Of a stretch of 46,624 nucleotides of DNA, positions 31,831 through 39,415 are shown in pieces. This DNA is from DAOTVC01 sp034437215 (GTDB lineage Bacteria; Chloroflexota; Anaerolineae; B4-G1; SLSP01). A model generated the notes under the pieces. That model had not been told where the DNA came from. It did no database searches and was given only the letters and a program-made list of their open reading frames with translations. The position numbers and the translations under genes are program-made. Each line of letters begins with the position of its first letter. Positions within the stretch are counted from its first letter, which is position 1. The stretch is from positions 1-46,624 of the forward strand of contig DAOTVC010000149.1 in the NCBI GenBank assembly GCA_034437215.1, written 5' to 3'.

Positions 31831-32868
31831 TCAGGAGCCACGTGTGGCCCAGCGGCGACAGAGCGCCTGCACCTCCCGCCGTACCTCAGCGCCGCTTACG
31901 TAAGCTGCCTGGAAGCGGATGACCTCGGCCCCGCTGCCCACCGCCAAGAAATCGCCCCGTCCCTCGAGCAGATGCGCCGCGGTCCCCCCCCGCCCGGCGG
32001 CCACCCGTGCATCCGTCGCGGAGGTGACCCGCCCCACGAGCCGCAGGGGGAAGTTGGCCCGCAGCAGCCCGCTGAGCACCGCCGCCGAGGGGCGTTGGGT
32101 TGCGGCTACCAGGTGGATGCCCGCCTCCCGCCCCCGCTGCGCCAGCCTTACCAGAGGGCCCCCCACCCCCTCCCCACCCACCAGAACGAGTTCAGCCAGT
32201 TCGTCTATGAGAACGATGATCCGTGGGGCGCTCTCCCGCCGCCGGTCCCGCCACTCCATCACGCGCACCAGCGACGTCAGGGCCTCCATCGCTTCCGGGA
32301 TGGCAGAGACGGAGGGTCGCAGAAGGTGAGGCAGCCCCTGAAGGGGACGAAAGATCCGACCCTTGGGATCGAGGCAGATGAAGCGCAGCGCCTGGGGATG
32401 GTATGCGAGGGCCAGGGAGAGGGCGATCGTCCGCAGCAGCACGGACTTTCCCGACCCCGTCGTCCCCGCGATCAGGATATGGGCGACCTGGGGCGAGGAG
32501 AGCCGCGCCAGGAGGGGCGCCCCATCGTCGGTGAGCCCCAGAACCGCCGAGAACTCCGGCAGAGGATCGACGACCTTCAGAAGGTCGAGGAGGCAGACGG
32601 CGCGCGCCTCGGGATGGGGGAAGCTCACGACGAGCCCTTCACGTCCCCGATCGATCTTCAGGGAGGGAACCCGCAGAGCCAGGGCGAGGTCGTCCGCCAA
32701 CCTGCGAATGGAGGAGACCCGCACCCGCGGCTCGGGATCGAGGAAAAAGCGGACGAGCCGCGGCCCGACCGTTCCACCGGTGACCCGTCCGGGGGCCCGG
32801 TGAGCGGCGAGGACGTCCTCCACGAGGTTCGCCTGGCTTTCGAGATAGTCGCGCAGGGGCTTGGACAC
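31831..32868 (-). CDS. Soluble FtsK/SpoIIIE-family DNA translocase-like ATPase
   Basis: FtsK-family ATPases pump DNA. This 345-residue protein keeps the motor core: a wedge at FFLDPEPRVRVSSIRRLADDLALALRVPSLKI, Walker A GTTGSGKS (135-142), Walker B IIVLIDEL (217-224) and HLVAATQRPSAAVLSGLLRANFPLRLVGRVTSATDAR. It lacks the N-terminal membrane helices and the C-terminal gamma domain of FtsK, and is less than half its length, so it should be cytoplasmic and may act on plasmids, phage or broken DNA. The start is a GTG at 32868 with GGAGGG just upstream. A GAAC-N4-GTTC box covers its promoter's start site. Confidence 0.87.
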   Translation of the reverse strand: MSKPLRDYLESQANLVEDVLAAHRAPGRVTGGTVGPRLVRFFLDPEPRVRVSSIRRLADDLALALRVPSLKIDRGREGLVVSFPHPEARAVCLLDLLKVVDPLPEFSAVLGLTDDGAPLLARLSSPQVAHILIAGTTGSGKSVLLRTIALSLALAYHPQALRFICLDPKGRIFRPLQGLPHLLRPSVSAIPEAMEALTSLVRVMEWRDRRRESAPRIIVLIDELAELVLVGGEGVGGPLVRLAQRGREAGIHLVAATQRPSAAVLSGLLRANFPLRLVGRVTSATDARVAAGRGGTAAHLLEGRGDFLAVGSGAEVIRFQAAYVSGAEVRREVQALCRRWATRGS

Positions 32869-32886
32869 AGCTTCCCTCCAAGAATT

Positions 32887-32900
32887 AGAACAGATGTTCT
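32887..32900. promoter_or_regulatory. Candidate LexA (SOS) box of the FtsK-like gene
   Basis: AGAACAGATGTTCT is a dyad with the GAAC-N4-GTTC core of Gram-positive-type LexA boxes (consensus CGAAC-N4-GTTCG). It occupies +1 to +14 of the predicted transcript, a position where a bound repressor would block transcription. Confidence 0.6.
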
Positions 32901-32906
32901 AGTTCC

Positions 32907-32935
32907 ATTATAAAAGGTGAGCGCCCGCCTGTCAA
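32907..32935 (-). promoter_or_regulatory. Consensus promoter of the FtsK-like gene
   Basis: TTGACA (32930-32935), 17-base spacer, TATAAT (32907-32912), a perfect match to the housekeeping consensus. Confidence 0.88.
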
Positions 32936-33017
32936 CCCATCGCGGGTAAGGGGGTAAGGTGTAAAGGAGCGCCCGCTTGATGGTGAGGTGATTTCTAACA
33001 CACCCATCTGAAAAAGA

Positions 33018-33046
33018 TTGACAAAGGGCGCTATCTGTGATATAAT
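33018..33046 (+). promoter_or_regulatory. Consensus promoter of the CarD-like gene
   Basis: TTGACA (33018-33023), 17-base spacer, TATAAT (33041-33046), again a perfect match. The leader is about 56 bases. Confidence 0.9.
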
Positions 33047-33047
33047 G

Positions 33048-33067
33048 TATCGTAGCGATATATATCG
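33048..33067. promoter_or_regulatory. Palindromic operator candidate at the carD start site
   Basis: TATCG-TAG-CGATA (33048-33060) overlaps the perfect palindrome CGATATATATCG (33056-33067), directly over the predicted start site (about 33053). This is a good position for a repressor or for CarD itself. Confidence 0.5.
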
Positions 33068-33108
33068 AAAATATACAGAATTCAAAGACAGTTGGAAAGG
33101 AGCCCCTT

Positions 33109-33618
33109 ATGTTCGAAAAAGGAGATGCGGTTGTCCACCCCACCCTGGGCGCGGGCTTTATCATGGGAATGCAAGAACTGAGCCCCGGAGGGGAACCCCG
33201 GAAGTACTACAAGATCAAAATCTTGAGGAAGACACCCACGAACCTCCTCATCCCGGTCGAAGAGGCGGAAGAGATGGTTCGTGCCGCAACTCCCGAATCG
33301 AAGCTCAAGGAGATCTGGCATATCTTGGAATCGGAACCGGAGAAGCTGCCCAAGAACCACCGGACGCGCTATAAGTTCCTCGTAGACAAGCTCGCCGAGG
33401 GAGACATTCACAAGGTAGCGGAGGTCGTCCGCGACCTGGCGTGGCGGCGACACTGGCGGGACAAGGGTTTGACGACCCGCAGCAAGCGGGCCTACCGCAA
33501 GGGAGTCCAGCTGCTGGCAACCGAGGTGGCAGCCGCCAAAGACATCGAGTTAGCCCAGGCCAAGAAGGGCGTCCGCCGTCGGGTCCGCCAGATCCTCGCG
33601 GAGAAGACACCGGCCTAG
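33109..33618 (+). CDS. CarD/CdnL-family RNA polymerase-binding regulator
   Basis: CarD-like proteins bind the RNA polymerase beta subunit and stabilise open complexes. The 169-residue protein has the N-terminal Tudor-like domain (MFEKGDAVVHPTLGAGFIMGMQEL...YYKIKIL...LLIPVEEAEEMVRAA) and the C-terminal helical domain (KFLVDKLAEGDIHKVAEVVRDLAWRRHWR). The helical domain of mycobacterial CarD has a conserved Trp that contacts the DNA fork; W140/W144-like positions occur in the RRHWRDKGLT region. GGAGCC precedes the ATG. Confidence 0.9.
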   Translation: MFEKGDAVVHPTLGAGFIMGMQELSPGGEPRKYYKIKILRKTPTNLLIPVEEAEEMVRAATPESKLKEIWHILESEPEKLPKNHRTRYKFLVDKLAEGDIHKVAEVVRDLAWRRHWRDKGLTTRSKRAYRKGVQLLATEVAAAKDIELAQAKKGVRRRVRQILAEKTPA

Positions 33619-33631
33619 AGAGTAGTGACGG

Positions 33632-33653
33632 GGCCCTCCCTACGGGGAGGGCC
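33632..33653 (+). terminator. Terminator after the CarD-like gene
   Basis: A perfect 9-base stem (33632-33640 with 33645-33653) and TACG loop, 14 bases past the stop; the U-tract is poor. Confidence 0.7.
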
Positions 33654-34054
33654 TCTGCCGTAGGGCAACGGGCTATAATCCGGAGAAACAAGAAGGGCTC
33701 TCCTGAAAGAACCACGAAGCTCACGCAAAGGTGCCAAGAACGCAAAAAAATCCAGTTTCAGATGATGACTGCCCTGAAAAAACTTCTTCCAACACGGAGA
33801 ACACCGAGAAAACCAAGGAGATAGTGAAATATCTTTATAAAAAGCGCTCTTGTGCCTGATTTTATGAAGTCCAATTTAAAAAATCTCCGTGCCCTCTGTG
33901 GTAAAAAGGCTTTTTTCAGCAGAGTCAGATGTTATTCTTGAATCCCATAGAGCACAAACTTAATCTTATGCATAGGTAATTTAAAAATCTTGGCGCCCTT
34001 TGGGGCTTGGCGTGAAGCCTGCCCTTTTTTCAGGGGAAGTCGAAAAGGAGAGGT
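33654..34054. repeat. AT-rich intergenic region with nested inverted repeats
   Basis: This 400-base stretch is far more AT-rich than its neighbours and has no ORF with a ribosome site. Outer arms with AAAGG-GCCAAGA (left 33711-33750, right 33981-34019 as complement) and inner arms CACGGAGAACACCGAGA (33793-33809) and its degenerate complement (33884-33900) are nested. They resemble the CACGGAG/CACGAAGG/GCCAAG dispersed repeats of many environmental genomes. A TATAAT at 33674-33679 has no -35 box. Confidence 0.6.
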
Positions 34055-34951
34055 ATGGCGACGAAGTGGCGTGATCTCGGGGAGGGCACCTACGCGCTCC
34101 TGAGCGGATCCAACATCGGGGTGATTCAGCGGGAAGGGCACGCACTGGTGATCGACGTCGGTCTCGACAGAGACGCCGGACGGAGGGCGCTGCGGGCGGT
34201 GGAGGGGCTGGACGCGTCTGTCGCCGCCATCCTCATCACCCACGGGCACGCCGACCATTTTGGTGGCGCCGGCTGGCTGGCGGAGCGCACGGAGGCGCCG
34301 GTCTACGCCCCGCTCCTCGAGGGCGCCTTCGCGGCCCACCCCCGCCTGGAGCCCCTCTTTCTCTACGGCGGGGCCGCGCCCATCGCCGAGCTGGAGGGTA
34401 AGTTCACCCTGGCGCGGGACGCCGCCCCCGTCACCGGCACCCTCCAGGCGGGCACGCAAGTGATCGCCGGCTTCCCGCTCGAAGTCATTCCCCTGCCCGG
34501 ACATGCGCCGGAGCAGGTGGGCGTGGCCTACGGGCCCACCCTCTACTGCGGGGACGCCCTCTTCCCCGAGGAGACGCTGGACCGCCACCCCATCCTCTTC
34601 TGCGCCGACCTCGACGCCTGGCTGGAGACGTTGGAGCGGCTGCCCCACCTCGACTACGCGCGGTACGTGCCGGGGCACGGTGAGGCGCTGGAGGACGTGA
34701 CCCTCCTGGCGGAGGTCAACGCCGCCCGCCTGCGCCAGATCCGCCACCGGGTCTGGCAGGCGCTGGAGGCCCCCCGCACGCCGGGTGAGATCCTGCAGAA
34801 GGTCGCGCACCGCTACGGCGTAGACTTCGGTGCACCCCAGTTCCTCCTGCTGGCGCAGACGACCGTCCACGCGGCGCTGACCTCCCTGCAGCGGGCGGAG
34901 GAGGCCGCGGTGAGCGTGGAGGATAACCGGCTGCTCTGGCGCCGCACCTGA
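34055..34951 (+). CDS. Metallo-beta-lactamase-fold hydrolase
   Basis: The 298-residue protein has the metal-binding motif THGHADHFGG, a second His in PLPGHAPEQVGV, the bridging Asp in LYCGDALFP and a last His in YVPGHGE. This is the MBL fold that hydrolyses thioesters, phosphodiesters or lactones; the specific substrate is unknown. The last 90 residues (LRQIRHRVWQALEAPRTPGEILQKVAHRYGV) form a helical domain, as in LACTB2-like hydrolases. AAAGGAG precedes the ATG. Confidence 0.85.
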   Translation: MATKWRDLGEGTYALLSGSNIGVIQREGHALVIDVGLDRDAGRRALRAVEGLDASVAAILITHGHADHFGGAGWLAERTEAPVYAPLLEGAFAAHPRLEPLFLYGGAAPIAELEGKFTLARDAAPVTGTLQAGTQVIAGFPLEVIPLPGHAPEQVGVAYGPTLYCGDALFPEETLDRHPILFCADLDAWLETLERLPHLDYARYVPGHGEALEDVTLLAEVNAARLRQIRHRVWQALEAPRTPGEILQKVAHRYGVDFGAPQFLLLAQTTVHAALTSLQRAEEAAVSVEDNRLLWRRT

Positions 34952-34959
34952 TCTCATGC

Positions 34960-35003
34960 CACGCAAAGCGGCCCGGGAACGCGTTCCCGGGCCGCTTTGC
35001 GTG
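34960..35003. terminator. 44-base perfect palindrome, two-way terminator
   Basis: A seamless 44-base inverted repeat centred between 34981 and 34982 (core CCCGGGAACGCGTTCCCGGG) fills the gap between two convergent genes. As RNA it makes a 20-base stem with a four-base loop on either strand, unusually long for a terminator. Confidence 0.8.
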
Positions 35004-35011
35004 CAAAACCT

Positions 35012-35884
35012 TTAGGTCTTCTCGCGCCGCAGCTTCCGGAAGATGAAGAGCACCAGCCGCACGACCCCGTAGATGACGAGCCCGACCACCAGCAGGACGG
35101 GCAGCGCGAAGAGCACGATCCAGATGAGAGCGTTGACCAGGAATTGAGCCGCAGAGATGAGGGCCTCGATGGCCCGCTTAGCGACACCACCGGGGCGCCA
35201 GCCCGCGATCTCCACGGGGCGGGCGAGCTCGTCGGGCTCCAGGGAGACGTTGATGGTTGCCATGGCGGCGGAGCGTTCAAGATACTGCATCCGCCCCTTG
35301 ACCTGCTCGATCTCCTCCTGCGTGGCGCTCAGCTCCTCGTAGACGGCGAGGACGGCCTCGGTGTCCTCGGCCTCCTCCATGAGCGCCTCCAGCCGCTCGG
35401 CCTTGGCCTCGAGCGCCCGCAGCCGCGACTCCAGGTCCACGTACTCCTGGGTCACGTCCTGGGCGGAGACGCTCTCCCGGTTCACCTCCAGAGCCAGCGA
35501 CCGCAGGGCGGACATGGCCTCCTGGAAGCGCTCGGCGGGCACGCGCAGGCTCATGTTCACCCGCAGCAGCCCCTCAGCGTAGCGGTAACTGTCGGTGGAG
35601 AGGACGTAGCCGTCGAGGTCGTCGACCAGCTCCCCGATCTCGTCCTGGACCTCCAGGGTATCCCGCACCACGAGGTTGAGATCGCCGGTGTAGACGATCA
35701 TGCGCTGCTGGGGGAGAGGCGCACCGGTGCCCTGGGCCTGAGCGGGCGCCCCACCCGCGGGCTCCTCCTCTGCAAAGGAGTACTCGTCCGCCTCCTGTCG
35801 CATGCCGGTCTCCACCAGTGATTCGGAGGCACAGCCGGCCATCAGGAGGAGCAGCAACAGGGCCACTAAAAGTAAGCGTTTCAT
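35012..35884 (-). CDS. DUF4349-domain lipoprotein
   Basis: The 290-residue protein has a lipoprotein signal MKRLLLVALLLLLLMAGC, then the DUF4349 region (QRMIVYTGDLNLVVRDTLEVQDEIGELVDDLDGYV...EYVDLESRLRALEAKAERLEALM), a coiled-coil stretch and one C-terminal membrane helix (FLVNALIWIVLFALPVLLVVGLVIYGVV) ending in basic residues. Function unknown. The ATG at 35884 is chosen because AAGGAG lies eight bases before it. Confidence 0.82.
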   Translation of the reverse strand: MKRLLLVALLLLLLMAGCASESLVETGMRQEADEYSFAEEEPAGGAPAQAQGTGAPLPQQRMIVYTGDLNLVVRDTLEVQDEIGELVDDLDGYVLSTDSYRYAEGLLRVNMSLRVPAERFQEAMSALRSLALEVNRESVSAQDVTQEYVDLESRLRALEAKAERLEALMEEAEDTEAVLAVYEELSATQEEIEQVKGRMQYLERSAAMATINVSLEPDELARPVEIAGWRPGGVAKRAIEALISAAQFLVNALIWIVLFALPVLLVVGLVIYGVVRLVLFIFRKLRREKT

Positions 35885-35914
35885 CCTCACATCTCCTTCT
35901 CTCTATCAGTTCTC

Positions 35915-35940
35915 GTGGGGCAGCTCTCTGTCTGCCCACG
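35915..35940 (-). terminator. Hairpin after the phosphoesterase gene
   Basis: Stem CGTG(G)GGCAG/CTGCCCACG with one bulged G, just past the stop at 35976 on the minus strand. No U-tract, so the call is weak. Confidence 0.4.
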
Positions 35941-35975
35941 CTACCTAGGACGGGCCGCAGGGACGAAAAGTTCCG

Positions 35976-36707
35976 CTAGCGCCCCAGCTCCAGCCGGTCG
36001 ATGAGCCGGTGGGGCAGGCTGCGGGCCCGCATACGCTCCTGGGTGATCTGGACCGGGTAGGTGACGCGGTGGAATTCGAAGGTCTGAGCTTCCGTATCGA
36101 GGAGACCGTAGGCCGCTCGAGGGTCGCCATCCCGGGGCTGTCCCACACTCCCCGGATTGATGATGAGCCGTCGTCCCTGCAGCTGCACAGGCTGCTCGCG
36201 ATTGGGGAAGAGCAACTCGGCTCGCTCCTCCTCCTCCAGCCACTCGAAGATGACGGGGATGTGCGTATGCCCCACGAAGGCGATCTGGAAGTCGGCGGAG
36301 AGGAAGCTCTTCCTGGCCCGCCTTACGTCCACCAGGTACTCCCAGATGGGCTCCAGAGGGCTGCCGTGCACCAACAGATAGTCGTCCTCCACCCGTTCGA
36401 GGGTGGAGAGTTGGGCGAGAAAGGTATAGTTATCCGCCACGACCACACTTCGCGACCAGAGAAGGGCCTGGCGGGCGTCGGCGTTGAAGACATGCAGGTC
36501 CACCCGGCTCAGAACCCCCCAGTCGTGGTTGCCCGCCACGCAAACGGCGGAGAAGTCGTCGAGGGCTTCAATACAGCGGTTAGGATCGGGACCGTAGCCG
36601 ACCACGTCGCCGAGACAGCAGATGGCATCGAAGGACGGGGCGTCCGTGAAGACGGACTGGAGGGCGGGGAAGTTACTGTGGATGTCGGAAATGATCAGAT
36701 AGCGCAT
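35976..36707 (-). CDS. Metallophosphoesterase (YfcE/MJ0936-like)
   Basis: The 243-residue enzyme has the calcineurin-type metal motifs in order: SDIHSN, CLGDVVGYGPDP, GNHD and FVGHTHIP. GYGPDPNRC is typical of the subgroup that acts on small phosphodiesters. The cellular substrate is unknown. It is the last gene of an M23 peptidase-birA-phosphoesterase operon; 31 bases separate it from birA. Confidence 0.88.
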   Translation of the reverse strand: MRYLIISDIHSNFPALQSVFTDAPSFDAICCLGDVVGYGPDPNRCIEALDDFSAVCVAGNHDWGVLSRVDLHVFNADARQALLWSRSVVVADNYTFLAQLSTLERVEDDYLLVHGSPLEPIWEYLVDVRRARKSFLSADFQIAFVGHTHIPVIFEWLEEEERAELLFPNREQPVQLQGRRLIINPGSVGQPRDGDPRAAYGLLDTEAQTFEFHRVTYPVQITQERMRARSLPHRLIDRLELGR

Positions 36708-36738
36708 GCGCTCCGGCTCCTATTCTTGCTGGCGTCTA

Positions 36739-37536
36739 TTAGCAGATCCTAAGGCTGACGTCGCCCACGGAGAAGCGTTGCAGAGCTCCATCGTCCGTAC
36801 GCAGGAGCAGTGCGCCGTCCTCGTCGACGTCGTCCATGACCCCGCACAGGGTCACCGTCGGGGTACGCACCGCCACCCGTTCACCCTGCCAGGCGAGACG
36901 GGCCCGCCACGCGGGCAGCGGATCCCAGCCACCGCGCAGCTGCTTAACCATCCTCTCCGCTCCCGACAAGAACCGCTCGAGGATCGGGAGGCGATCCACC
37001 GAGCGCCCTGCCTCCACGCTCAGGCTGCCCGCATTGGGACCCAGGGAGGATAACGCCTCCTGGGGCACGTTCACATTCAGACCGATGCCCACCACGAGGG
37101 CGGCGGGCGCGCCGTCGTCCAGAACGATCTCGCTCAACATTCCGGCGACCTTACGCCACGTTCCGTCGGGCTCCACAATGAGATCGTTGGGCCATTTGAG
37201 CGCGCAGGAGGCGAGCTCGGTGACCTCCGCGACCGCGTCCAGAAGTGCCAGACCACAGATCATGGAGGTGCGTGCAGCGTGGTAGGCAAAGGGTTCGGGA
37301 GGGCGGAAGAGCAGGGAGAAGAGCAGACTCGAGCCTGCAGGAGTCAACCACCGGCGCTGCAGGCGTCCCCGTCCGGCACTCTGGCTCTCCGCGAGGACGA
37401 CGAGCCCTTCGTCCACCCCCTCCAGGGCCCGGCGGCGGGCCACGTCATTGGTCGAGGGGGTCTCCTTCAAGTAGAGGAAGGGATTCCCCAACCAGCCCTC
37501 AACGCGGTAGTAGTGCGCCAGATCCCGGATCGCCAT
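36739..37536 (-). CDS. birA: Biotin-[acetyl-CoA-carboxylase] ligase BirA, without DNA-binding domain
   Basis: The 265-residue enzyme attaches biotin to carboxylase carrier proteins. Motifs are STNDVARRRA, the adenylate loop SQSAGRGRLQRRW (51-63), SLLFRPP, LKWPNDLIV, KVAGMLSEIV and GIGLNVNVP. The N-terminal HTH that makes E. coli BirA a repressor is absent, so it cannot regulate biotin genes the same way. Four bases separate it from the M23 peptidase gene. Confidence 0.93.
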   Translation of the reverse strand: MAIRDLAHYYRVEGWLGNPFLYLKETPSTNDVARRRALEGVDEGLVVLAESQSAGRGRLQRRWLTPAGSSLLFSLLFRPPEPFAYHAARTSMICGLALLDAVAEVTELASCALKWPNDLIVEPDGTWRKVAGMLSEIVLDDGAPAALVVGIGLNVNVPQEALSSLGPNAGSLSVEAGRSVDRLPILERFLSGAERMVKQLRGGWDPLPAWRARLAWQGERVAVRTPTVTLCGVMDDVDEDGALLLRTDDGALQRFSVGDVSLRIC

Positions 37537-37539
37537 GTC

Positions 37540-38952
37540 TTATTGGAGTCCGGAGATCTCCGGAGAGACCGGATCGGGAAAGGGATAAAAGGGCTTCACC
37601 CACTGCAGGGGATCGACGGGCGTACCGTCGACCCAGATCTGCCAGTGGAGGTGAGCGCCGGTGGAGAGCCCGGTGTTACCCACGCGTCCGATCACGTCCC
37701 CCTTGTGCACCCGCTCTCCCGGGGAGACGTCGATCTGTGAGAGGTGCCAGTAGCCGGTGAGGAGCCCCCACCCGTGATCGACGATGATGGCGTTCCCCCG
37801 CACCTGCAGCGGCTCGGCGAGGATTACCGTCCCGCCCGCAGGGACGCGGATGGGTGTACCTGTGGCGGCGCGAAAGTCCACACCGGAGTGATAGCTGTTG
37901 TAAGAGCCCCCATAGGAGCGGCGTGACCCGAAGTAGGAGGAGACGGCAGCGTGAACGGGGTAGTCGAAGGGCACCTGCCAGAAGCGCTGTTCCGTATGCA
38001 GATTGGCGATGGCGTCCACCTGCTCGGCTTCCCCCTGAAGGAGCGCGGGGTCGAAGAGGTAGGCCCGGCTCGCAACGTTGATACGCTCGAAACCGAAACG
38101 CCCCGCCGTGACGAGCAAAGGAATCTCCAGCGCCAACTCCGTATCCTCCGTCCAGATCCGCATCTGGATGTCATATTCAGCAGGATCGAGCATGGGAGAG
38201 AAGCTGACCAGAGCGAAGTAGTGGTGGGGATCTTGCTGGAAGCAGCTCTCACTGCGTTCCAGATAGGTGATCTCGCAGCGAATGGAGGCCTCCGTCTCCA
38301 GAGCGAGAACGGCACTCTGCCCCCGGATGATGGGCTGCGGGGCCAGCTCCAGAGCGCGGATGGGATAGGGCAGAAGAGTGGCGCGTCCGCTCCCCGGAAG
38401 CAGGGCCAGTTCGCCCGTGTAGAGCGGCTGGGAGTTGCGTGCCGCCACTGCCCAGTAAGGATGGTCATGGCGCAGAGCCAGGGAGAGAGCCGTCCCCCCT
38501 CTGTGAGCGACGACGAGCGTGCCCGTCCTGCTCCTGGGGGGAATGCGCAGCGACTGACCGACGAGCGGAGCGCCCGGATGGAGCAACCGATTCGCGACCG
38601 CCACCGTCTGCCAATCGACGCCCGCGTGACGGGCAAGGAGCGCCAGAGACTCCCCCAACCTTAACCGGTGCTCGACCCACGCGCTCGTGTCACTAACCGC
38701 TACGGCGCCCCCCAGCTGTAGGTGTTGCCCGACGTAGATCTGACGAGGATCGGCCAGGCCGTTGAAACGGGCCAAGGTCTCCGAGGTGGTCCCATACCGT
38801 TGAGCGATGGAGAAGAGGGTCTCGCCGGGCCGGACGACGTGCACGGCGTCCGATTCCGGTTGGGGAGGCGGGTTGGAAGCAAGAGCAGGCCCCGTCAAGA
38901 TGAACAGGAGGAGGCCCACCCACCATAAAAACCACACGCACTTGCGCCGCAT
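37540..38952 (-). CDS. Secreted M23 peptidase with LysM repeats
   Basis: The 470-residue protein has a signal peptide (MRRKCVWFLWWVGLLLFILTGPALA), one clear LysM (VHVVRPGETLFSIAQRYGTTSETLARFNGL), a degenerate second (RLRLGESLALLARHAGVDWQTV), a beta-rich middle and a C-terminal LytM/M23 domain. Zinc ligands are in SYHSGVDF (HxxxD) and GAHLHWQIW (HxH), so the peptidase should be active on peptide cross-links. It heads an operon with birA and the phosphoesterase. Confidence 0.92.
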   Translation of the reverse strand: MRRKCVWFLWWVGLLLFILTGPALASNPPPQPESDAVHVVRPGETLFSIAQRYGTTSETLARFNGLADPRQIYVGQHLQLGGAVAVSDTSAWVEHRLRLGESLALLARHAGVDWQTVAVANRLLHPGAPLVGQSLRIPPRSRTGTLVVAHRGGTALSLALRHDHPYWAVAARNSQPLYTGELALLPGSGRATLLPYPIRALELAPQPIIRGQSAVLALETEASIRCEITYLERSESCFQQDPHHYFALVSFSPMLDPAEYDIQMRIWTEDTELALEIPLLVTAGRFGFERINVASRAYLFDPALLQGEAEQVDAIANLHTEQRFWQVPFDYPVHAAVSSYFGSRRSYGGSYNSYHSGVDFRAATGTPIRVPAGGTVILAEPLQVRGNAIIVDHGWGLLTGYWHLSQIDVSPGERVHKGDVIGRVGNTGLSTGAHLHWQIWVDGTPVDPLQWVKPFYPFPDPVSPEISGLQ

Positions 38953-38998
38953 AAGTCCTCTTACTCCGGGATAAATGACTCAGGTTACTTGATACTCA

Positions 38999-39026
38999 AT
39001 CATAAAGAAAAATCAGCGAATGTCAA
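38999..39026 (-). promoter_or_regulatory. Promoter of the M23-birA-phosphoesterase operon
   Basis: TTGACA (39021-39026), 16-base spacer, TATGAT (38999-39004). Its TGA doubles as the stop codon of the DUF192 gene. Confidence 0.8.
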
Positions 39027-39415
39027 CGTCGGCAGTCGGCAGGGTCGGGCGCCTCCGCGAAGGTCAAGCGCTCGCCGATCTCCACCTGATCGAGCAGGGC
39101 CGGGTGGGCCTCCAGATAGTAACGGGCCGGCGCCTGCGGGGCATAGAAGGGCCGGAAGGGGCGCGCCAACACCTTGTCCACGACCGTCCCATCCTGCTTG
39201 AGCCAGATCACCGCGATGGGGAAGAAGACAAAGAGCATGTGGATGCTCGCTCCCATGCGGCTCTCACCCGACTCCACGAAGAGCAGCCCGGCGGTGGGCT
39301 CCAGTCCCCGGCGCCACATCAGCCCGCGCAGGCGACAGAGAAAGGTATCGCAGCGTCGGGCGCGGACCGGGAGGACCGAGCCGTCGGCCCGCTGCAGGTG
39401 GACGAAGCGGCTCAC
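39023..39415 (-). CDS. DUF192-domain protein
   Basis: The 130-residue protein has the DUF192 pattern CRLRGLMWRRGL...GLLFV...SIHMLFVFFPIAVIWLKQDGTVVDKV. Family members are often secreted; here I see no signal peptide. Function is unknown. The GTG start overlaps the histidine kinase stop, so the two are coupled. Confidence 0.8.
   Translation of the reverse strand: MSRFVHLQRADGSVLPVRARRCDTFLCRLRGLMWRRGLEPTAGLLFVESGESRMGASIHMLFVFFPIAVIWLKQDGTVVDKVLARPFRPFYAPQAPARYYLEAHPALLDQVEIGERLTFAEAPDPADCRR

Noticed and set aside
33674..33679. TATAAT as a promoter for a small RNA or for the MBL gene
   Set aside because: No -35 box at 15-18 bases, and the MBL gene starts 375 bases later.
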